DNA of 64,000 nt, taken from assembly GCF_020085105.1 (NCBI RefSeq), contig NC_058056.1, forward strand, positions 12,212,929 through 12,276,928, in the 5' to 3' direction. The stretch's first letter is position 1. Each line of letters starts with the position of its first letter. The stretch is from Siniperca chuatsi. Its lineage: Eukaryota; Chordata; Actinopteri; Centrarchiformes; Sinipercidae. Made by a program: the position numbers and the translations under genes. Below the pieces are notes generated by a model that saw nothing but the letters and a program-made list of their open reading frames with translations, had not been told where the DNA came from and did not search any database. Of the stretch, positions 63,166-64,000 are shown piece by piece.

Positions 63166-64000
63166 TCGGTTGACATATGCAATTTTTTGTCAATTCACAT
63201 TTGAAATGCCTCCGGTCCACACCAGATACTTGGAAAAAATATTTTGCTCATATAACTTGTAAAAGGGGAATAAAATCAACAAAATTGGGATTACTTTGGT
63301 TTTTGTGTTTTGGTACCACATCAGACTGGAAATATTAACAACAGCCACTATAGAAAACTTATACTGTAGATGCTGTTTAGCAAGCAAACTAAGTGCTTAT
63401 TTTCTACCTGCGAGGATTTTGTAATTCTGCAGCATTAAATCAGCGGGTGAATCAGTCCCTGTAATAAACTCCTCAGCATTGTGGGAAAGCCTGCACCATT
63501 TGTGTAAAGCAAATACCACAACTTCACCAAGTGTGAATTTTAAAGGCCAAACGACAGCCAAGTCAATAGCAAGCAAACTAGGCGCAGTATGAATGAATCC
63601 AGACGGCTTTAGCTTCTTAACCATGAGCTTTCATGTCTCTAAAGTGTGGGACCAGGCTGGTAGTTATGAGGTCTGTTTGAATCCTGCTTGAATGAGGAAA
63701 TACTTCAGAGTGAAATTCTGGCAGCAGTGTCTTCTAAGAACGAAGGATGATATAAGGACGTGACGTGTGTACCGGAGTCTTACATATAAATTACTGTGGA
63801 AATTTTGAGATGAATCACATGTGTTATCAATATTAGATGTTGACAGCTGTTTTTATTTATTCAGCCTGCTCTTGCTACCACTGCAGGTTACTTTTCTAGT
63901 GATTTTATTCAAACAGTGTATAGTAACAAACATCATAAATTCTCATCTTGTTTCTATTATTATTTGTCCTCTCTGGTTGTTGAACAAAAAATTACCACAA
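63166..64000. other. Non-coding tail of the window, nothing recognised
   Basis: AT-rich sequence without a supported exon, RNA gene or repeat boundary. Confidence 0.4.

Overview
The window looks like nuclear DNA from a teleost fish, probably a percomorph. It is AT-rich, full of dinucleotide microsatellites, and littered with interspersed repeats typical of fish: Tc1-like relics, short hAT-like elements, an L2-type LINE 3' end and several short MITE/SINE-like families. It also carries two intronless cytochrome P450 genes of the CYP1C subfamily, which is present in fish and absent from placental mammals.

Layout. From 1 to 11254 the sequence is best read as one long intron of dnajc17. The last coding exon of that gene is at 11255-11380 (+), followed by a poly(A) signal near 11507. 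Its C-terminal peptide matches the end of vertebrate DNAJC17, an Hsp40/RRM splicing-associated protein. A complete three-exon gchfr (GFRP, the feedback regulator of GTP cyclohydrolase I) lies at 15351-16782 (-). dnajc17 and gchfr converge tail to tail, as they do in human, which supports both calls. From 17 to 38.6 kb I recognise no gene, only repeats, possible conserved non-coding DNA and two unproven candidate exons.

The main feature is the tandem pair on the minus strand: cyp1c2-like (39596-41167, 523 aa) and cyp1c1-like (43746-45323, 525 aa). Both are single-exon genes with every P450 hallmark (N-terminal anchor, proline hinge, I-helix AGxDT, ExxR, Cys heme loop). Each has a TATA-like element about 290-320 bp upstream of its ATG. 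The first ~357 bp of the two coding regions differ at only 4 positions, while the rest is clearly more diverged, which is a strong sign of recent gene conversion. Two GCGTG cores (the AHR/ARNT response-element core) lie about 140 bp upstream of the cyp1c1 TATA. None is present on either strand in the 2.6 kb between the genes, where the cyp1c2 promoter must be.

From 45.8 to 64 kb I recognise no gene. It holds microsatellites, a hAT-like element (50907-51748), an L2-like LINE 3' end (53320-54265), a 113-bp-arm palindrome (56867-57111) and copies of a dispersed repeat that also occurs near 28 kb. I found no tRNA, rRNA or CRISPR.

Functional links: gchfr acts in tetrahydrobiopterin homeostasis, dnajc17 in pre-mRNA splicing and chaperoning, and the CYP1C enzymes in AHR-linked oxidation of xenobiotics and endogenous compounds. 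Only the two P450s form a functional cluster; the others are neighbours by synteny.
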